A stretch of 22,387 nucleotides of DNA. Source: Hamiltosporidium magnivora. Taxonomy: Eukaryota; Microsporidia; Dubosqiidae. The notes beneath the pieces are model-generated. The model did no database searches, was not told the origin of the DNA, and saw nothing but the letters and a program-made list of their open reading frames with translations. The first letter of the stretch is position 1. Each line of letters opens with the position of its first letter. The DNA lies in assembly GCA_004325065.1 (NCBI GenBank), contig PITI01000098.1:1-22387 (forward strand). Reading direction: 5' to 3'. Both the position numbers and the translations under genes were made by a program. Shown here piece after piece: positions 18,537 through 22,387 of the stretch.

Positions 18537-18745
18537 TACAGCCCTGTACGAGCCTTGGCCTCCCTTAGTAATACCGCCCACCGGTCTTTGTCCAGTGGGG
18601 TTTGTTTACATTTTCGGGCTACGTAACAAGGTGATTTCAAAGGGTGGGTTGTTAGCCCTACGTCCAACATGGAGGACTAGTTCCTTTTAGTCGCCTCTTA
18701 CACAAGCAGAGAATACTCCGAGCCAATTCTGCTCCCAGAATGATG
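18537..18745. mobile_element. GC-rich island, possible transposable-element remnant
   Basis: Composition jumps to about 62% G+C at 18541-18600 and stays at 42-48% to 18720, between flanks of roughly 20%. The edges are sharp: a T-rich tract ending near 18528 on one side and plain AT-rich DNA after about 18750 on the other. It holds no long ORF. On the minus strand the island ends next to a long A-rich tract (the T9 run near 18507-18515 and flanking T-rich DNA on the + strand), which would fit the 3' end of a retroposed sequence. The text faintly recalls untranslated parts of arthropod LINE-type elements, but I cannot confirm that. Element type and orientation are inference. Confidence 0.3.
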
Positions 18746-19416
18746 GATAAAAAATCTTATTTAAGTAATATAATTTGCAATTAAAAAATTTGTTTTAGAA
18801 TAAAACTAATTAAGAGAGTATATATTTTTATCGACTAGAGTTGTTTAAAGGCTTTTTCACTTTAATATTATGTTTAAGTAAGTATTTTGTAAGTAATTCA
18901 AAGAAAACTCTTCATATTCTTATATCTAAATCTATAAAATCTTTATAAAAATTTACTCACAATTTAGTCTGTATAGATTTGTTTTATATCGTATTCACTT
19001 AATATTGAAGGAAGACTCTTTTCTCGAAACATTATTATTTGTATAGATTCATAATTTGTAATCTAAGCCTGGTTAAATCACTTTTTGCAACAATATTCAT
19101 AGATTCTTTTTGTTAAAACTCTATGCTTTTTTATGCAATTTATGAACAAACTTAAATAAATATTTCAATTTAAATACTAATCAAATGATTTTAGATTATT
19201 TGAAGAAATCTAAAAAAGAAAAATTAAAAAACTAATCGGCATTAAAATGTTTCAAATATCCATTGACTTGAATACACGGTTACTCTTAAAATATTAGTAA
19301 TACACGTAATAGTTATTCTAGTTTTCATTAAAATTCAAAACTTTCCTTTATCTGCTAAAATATTAATGCGATATAAAATTTATTTTTAATATAAATGATT
19401 TAAATTTTTTAAAAGA
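18746..19416. other. AT-rich 5' flank of the Utp21-like gene
   Basis: No coding stretch or structured element is seen. An AAATTTTTT tract at 19402-19410 lies about 12-20 nt before the ATG and, with the CCC at 19417, makes a plausible compact microsporidian promoter. Beyond that the region looks featureless. Confidence 0.4.
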
Positions 19417-19419
19417 CCC
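19417..19419 (+). promoter_or_regulatory. CCC motif upstream of the Utp21-like gene
   Basis: CCC lies 3 nt upstream of the ATG at 19423 (context AGACCCTCAATG) in DNA otherwise poor in C. This supports the annotated start. Confidence 0.55.
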
Positions 19420-19422
19420 TCA

Positions 19423-21456
19423 ATGTTTCAGCACGTTAGAACAATAAATCAGCAACATAAAATTATAAATTCATTCAATCTTCAAACAGTAACTACATAT
19501 ACGAAATCACATGTATTTCAATATTCAATCCAAAATCTCTCACTTTTATTTGTTTCACCAATTCTTCCAGATATTCTTAAAATAGTTGAATACGAAAATA
19601 TAATATTTGTAATTTCAACTGATTTATGTATTCGAAAAATCGAAAGAGGTAGAATCACCATTGAAAAAAAATTATTTGAAAACTTTAACGAAATTATACC
19701 ATCTTTCGAAGATTGGACCGAAAAGGAGGTTCATTTCAAAACTAATATTACTCTTACAGTTTGTAATTCAATAATTGTCATTTCCTATATGAAAAAAATA
19801 TATTTGTTTTCCTTTTTATTGGAAAAATTAAATTCTTATGAATTAAGCAGTTGTATTCTTAGTTCGTTTCATCCACTTTCATATAAAAACAAAATAATTA
19901 TTTATGATGAAAATCAAAAAATAATTCTATTTAATATAAATAAGAAAAAAATTATCCATCAATTTCATTGTTTGGAAAATGAATTCAATAATTATTCAAA
20001 TATAGAGAATATTAACAATAACATACATTTCGCTCAATCTTCAAATCCACATTCAGTACTACTATATAGTCATAATATTATTTTTCTTATAAATTTACAA
20101 ACCGATGAAATTCTTTTACGATTTGAATCTCCGAATATTACGTCGATTTCAATTTCACCATCCAACACACATATAATTTGTACAACAATCACAAATGAAC
20201 TTCTTATCTACAATACTTATTACAAGAAAAATACACATCTATTTTCGGTTTACAATGATGGAATATTTTTACCGACAGAAGAAGATATTCTTTTAGTAAC
20301 TGATAATTCATGTTTAAAAACTTTAAAATTGAATAAATCAAAATTTGAGGCAATAATTGAACGACCAAGATGCTTGAAAAATGTTGTAGGAATAAATTAT
20401 ATTGATGGAGGGGTTGTTATTGCTTCAAAACAAGGAATATTATATTACAGTCTTATTAAAGAAGAACAAAGTTATTTTGCTAAGATAAAGATAAAATTAG
20501 ACGTTAATGAAGATAATTCAAACTTAAAATATTACAATGGAATGGAATTTACAGATTTAGCACCTTTAATTTTTAATTCTTTTAGCACTACCGGCTTTAT
20601 TGTTCTTAATTCATATATTTATAAACTTTCTTCTAAAAAGCTTTCATATTTCTTGTATGAACCTTCTCTTTCATCAATAAATATTTCTAAATGTTCCAAT
20701 TTCATAATTATTGGGACATACAAAGGATCCATTTATATTCTGACGATCAAAAGCAAGTCAATAATGTCTGAATTTTCTACAACAAATTCACCTATTAAAT
20801 ATGTTTCAATGTGTATTGTAACAGACAGAATAATTTTATGTTATAAAAACATTTTAGAAATCAGAAATATTTCTGGAGAACTTATTTATACCAAGGATTT
20901 CTCATGTATTATAAATATTACTAGTAATTATTCATTTATTGCGATCGGAAATTGTAATGGGATAGATATTTTATGTTATAAAACAGGTAAATTATGTAGA
21001 AGTTTACAAATAAAAAATATAAAATCAATAGAATTCTCAAATTTAAATAATTATGTTGCCGTAATGACTGGTAAATTCAATATAGAGTGTTGCAAAGTAA
21101 GCGAGTTTACTGAAGCTGATCATGATTTTGTTTCATCACATAATAACATTTTTATTCTAGATATTTTAAGTGGAAAGGTTCTACAAAAGATCTTTCTTAA
21201 TAATGAAGTTGAATATTTAAAATGGAGTTCTGATGATGCCTTCATTATTATCAAATATAAAGATAATGATGAAATATTTATATATTTTGATAATGAAATA
21301 TTTGATATCGACTATAATTTAAACTATTCAGAAATAAATGTTGAAAATCAAATATGTTTTGAAAACGAAAACAAATTTGATTACATGCAAGAATTATGTT
21401 TAAAAACACTATCATATTTGGAATATGAAAGAAATGATTTATTTACTACCGAATAA
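19423..21456 (+). CDS. UTP21: WD40 beta-propeller protein, Utp21/WDR36-like
   Basis: This 677-residue protein is built of degenerate WD40-like beta-strand repeats throughout. Yeast Utp21 is a tandem beta-propeller subunit of the UTP-B complex in the small-subunit processome and is needed for 18S rRNA maturation. Points of similarity with yeast Utp21, by eye and in the right order, are: LLFVS near the first repeat (41-45); a block ending RPRCLKN (314-320), where Utp21 has PPRYLRS, followed by a strand resembling its SKDRSLWSFSL; and SKCSNFIIIGTYKGSIYIL (422-440), aligning with SQCGNFGFIGSSNGSITIY. The chain ends about 50 residues after the last repeat, so the conserved Utp21 C-terminal domain of the roughly 900-residue family members appears to be missing. 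Classical WD dipeptides are almost absent. Another processome propeller protein is the main alternative. Confidence 0.65.
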   Translation: MFQHVRTINQQHKIINSFNLQTVTTYTKSHVFQYSIQNLSLLFVSPILPDILKIVEYENIIFVISTDLCIRKIERGRITIEKKLFENFNEIIPSFEDWTEKEVHFKTNITLTVCNSIIVISYMKKIYLFSFLLEKLNSYELSSCILSSFHPLSYKNKIIIYDENQKIILFNINKKKIIHQFHCLENEFNNYSNIENINNNIHFAQSSNPHSVLLYSHNIIFLINLQTDEILLRFESPNITSISISPSNTHIICTTITNELLIYNTYYKKNTHLFSVYNDGIFLPTEEDILLVTDNSCLKTLKLNKSKFEAIIERPRCLKNVVGINYIDGGVVIASKQGILYYSLIKEEQSYFAKIKIKLDVNEDNSNLKYYNGMEFTDLAPLIFNSFSTTGFIVLNSYIYKLSSKKLSYFLYEPSLSSINISKCSNFIIIGTYKGSIYILTIKSKSIMSEFSTTNSPIKYVSMCIVTDRIILCYKNILEIRNISGELIYTKDFSCIINITSNYSFIAIGNCNGIDILCYKTGKLCRSLQIKNIKSIEFSNLNNYVAVMTGKFNIECCKVSEFTEADHDFVSSHNNIFILDILSGKVLQKIFLNNEVEYLKWSSDDAFIIIKYKDNDEIFIYFDNEIFDIDYNLNYSEINVENQICFENENKFDYMQELCLKTLSYLEYERNDLFTTE

Positions 21457-22387
21457 TCTTTTAAAGACTAAAGCATACTAAAAAATTAACATTTATATCA
21501 AATACTGCCAAGAAAATATACAGAAATTAATCTCAATAACTTTTTAATTTCGATAACTATTTTGAAATAATAAGATATTAAAATTAATTAAAAAGTCAAA
21601 TTTTTTTTAAATTTTTACATCTTAAATTTACTATTCTAAATGGAATATATCTTACTTATTTTAAATTTAAAATATAGATTATATATTATCAAATTTTAAT
21701 ATGTTTATAAAATATATATAGTTTAAATCAAAGATATTTACTTATTATGTATTTTATTTTATTTTTTAATCTTCATTATTGATCCTATTAATATAATTCT
21801 TTTCACAGCAATTATTTTACCTGCGGTAATTGATTGTGTAAAATTTATCATTGTTTGAAACAAAATTTGCTCGAATATTTTGTAGCCACAGTTATACTTT
21901 GTTCTATTATAAAAGTTAATTTTAAATTATGTGTTTTTGGTAGAATTAAATAGAGAGTATTTTTTAGAAAGTTCTAAAAATTGATATTACCATACTTTCT
22001 TATTACACTTTAATAAATTTAGTTTGATATTATATTGTAAAACAACCAGAATAATAATAACTGAAAAACTATATCTATAATTCAAAATAGCGAAAGAAAC
22101 CTGAGACTTTTGAGCTATAAAAACAGAAAAACTAGTCGAAATTGATATAATTAAAATTTAATAGTATAAAATCTTACTTTACAAAACAGAACTCCAGAAT
22201 TTTCTACAAAATTTTTTCAATGCTACACATACCGTGACTGGTCTTTTGACCGAGTTCACACTTCTTTTTAAAAAAATTAATATAATCTGATATATTCTGT
22301 CCATTTGACTAAATGAAATTTTCTACCATTAAAACAAAATCAATATTGTATCTTTGTTTTGAGTTTTTAAATATACTTTATGTATAC
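21457..22387. other. AT-rich 3' intergenic region
   Basis: No gene-sized ORF is present. A hydrophobic stop-free stretch of about 40 codons without an ATG around 21735-21858 is likely chance. The most GC-rich stretch is 22225-22262, containing ACCGTGACTGGTCTTTTGACC and the 14-mer ACCGAGTTCACACT shared with 13792-13805. Nothing else is supported. Confidence 0.5.

Noticed and set aside
21735..21858. Stop-free hydrophobic stretch of about 40 codons
   Set aside because: No ATG opens it and T-rich DNA readily encodes Phe, Ile and Leu. It is likely chance.
1..22387. CRISPR arrays, bacterial operons or prophage features
   Set aside because: The direct repeats seen are tandem satellites without unique spacers, and all recognisable proteins are eukaryotic.

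Overview
The window looks like nuclear DNA of a microsporidian, or of a very close relative with the same gene architecture. It is extremely AT-rich (ordinary intergenic lines are roughly 15-25% G+C by eye). The conserved genes are intronless and slightly shortened, and are highly diverged from their yeast counterparts. Four of the five gene starts have a CCC run either 3-9 nt upstream of the ATG or directly abutting it. CCC/GGG-like start-proximal motifs are a known signal of microsporidian genes. No bacterial ribosome-binding sites, operons or tRNA/rRNA genes are visible. Species cannot be named from the sequence. All genes are on the + strand.

Layout: (1) 1-181, a roughly 70-bp tandem repeat running into the 5' flank of the first gene. 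(2) 182-2119, a DEAD-box RNA helicase of the Dbp4/Hca4 (DDX10) type, a pre-rRNA processing factor. (3) 2293-2666, a 59-62 bp minisatellite built from two sub-types of unit. (4) 2920-4821, a Vps1-type dynamin-related GTPase. (5) 4822-7178, 2.4 kb without a gene, apart from one tiny signal-peptide-like ORF. (6) 7179-8735, a 518-residue protein with a signal peptide that I do not recognise. (7) 8736-15144, 6.4 kb of decayed DNA. It contains a structured, GC-elevated island (about 8870-9320) and several short protein-like relics broken by stops. (8) 15145-16715, a second member of the same secreted family, broken by an apparent one-base loss in a T7 run. (9) 16716-19422, 2.7 kb of decayed DNA with a second GC-rich island (18537-18745) and a minus-strand coding relic. 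(10) 19423-21456, a beta-propeller protein best matching Utp21/WDR36, a small-subunit processome component that seems to lack its C-terminal domain. (11) 21457-22387, AT-rich intergenic DNA.

Two of the conserved genes (Dbp4 and Utp21) belong to 40S ribosome assembly and one (Vps1) to membrane fission and vacuolar sorting. They are unlinked housekeeping functions, not an operon. The noteworthy part is the accessory 7-17 kb block. It holds a lineage-specific, signal-peptide-bearing paralogue pair with identical start contexts (ATAACCCATGCAT) and a conserved C-terminus ending in WNH, set in gene-poor, relic-rich DNA. That is a typical setting for candidate secreted (host-facing) multigene families in microsporidia, but their function is unknown. 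All homology calls come from reading the sequence against remembered family features; no search was run.
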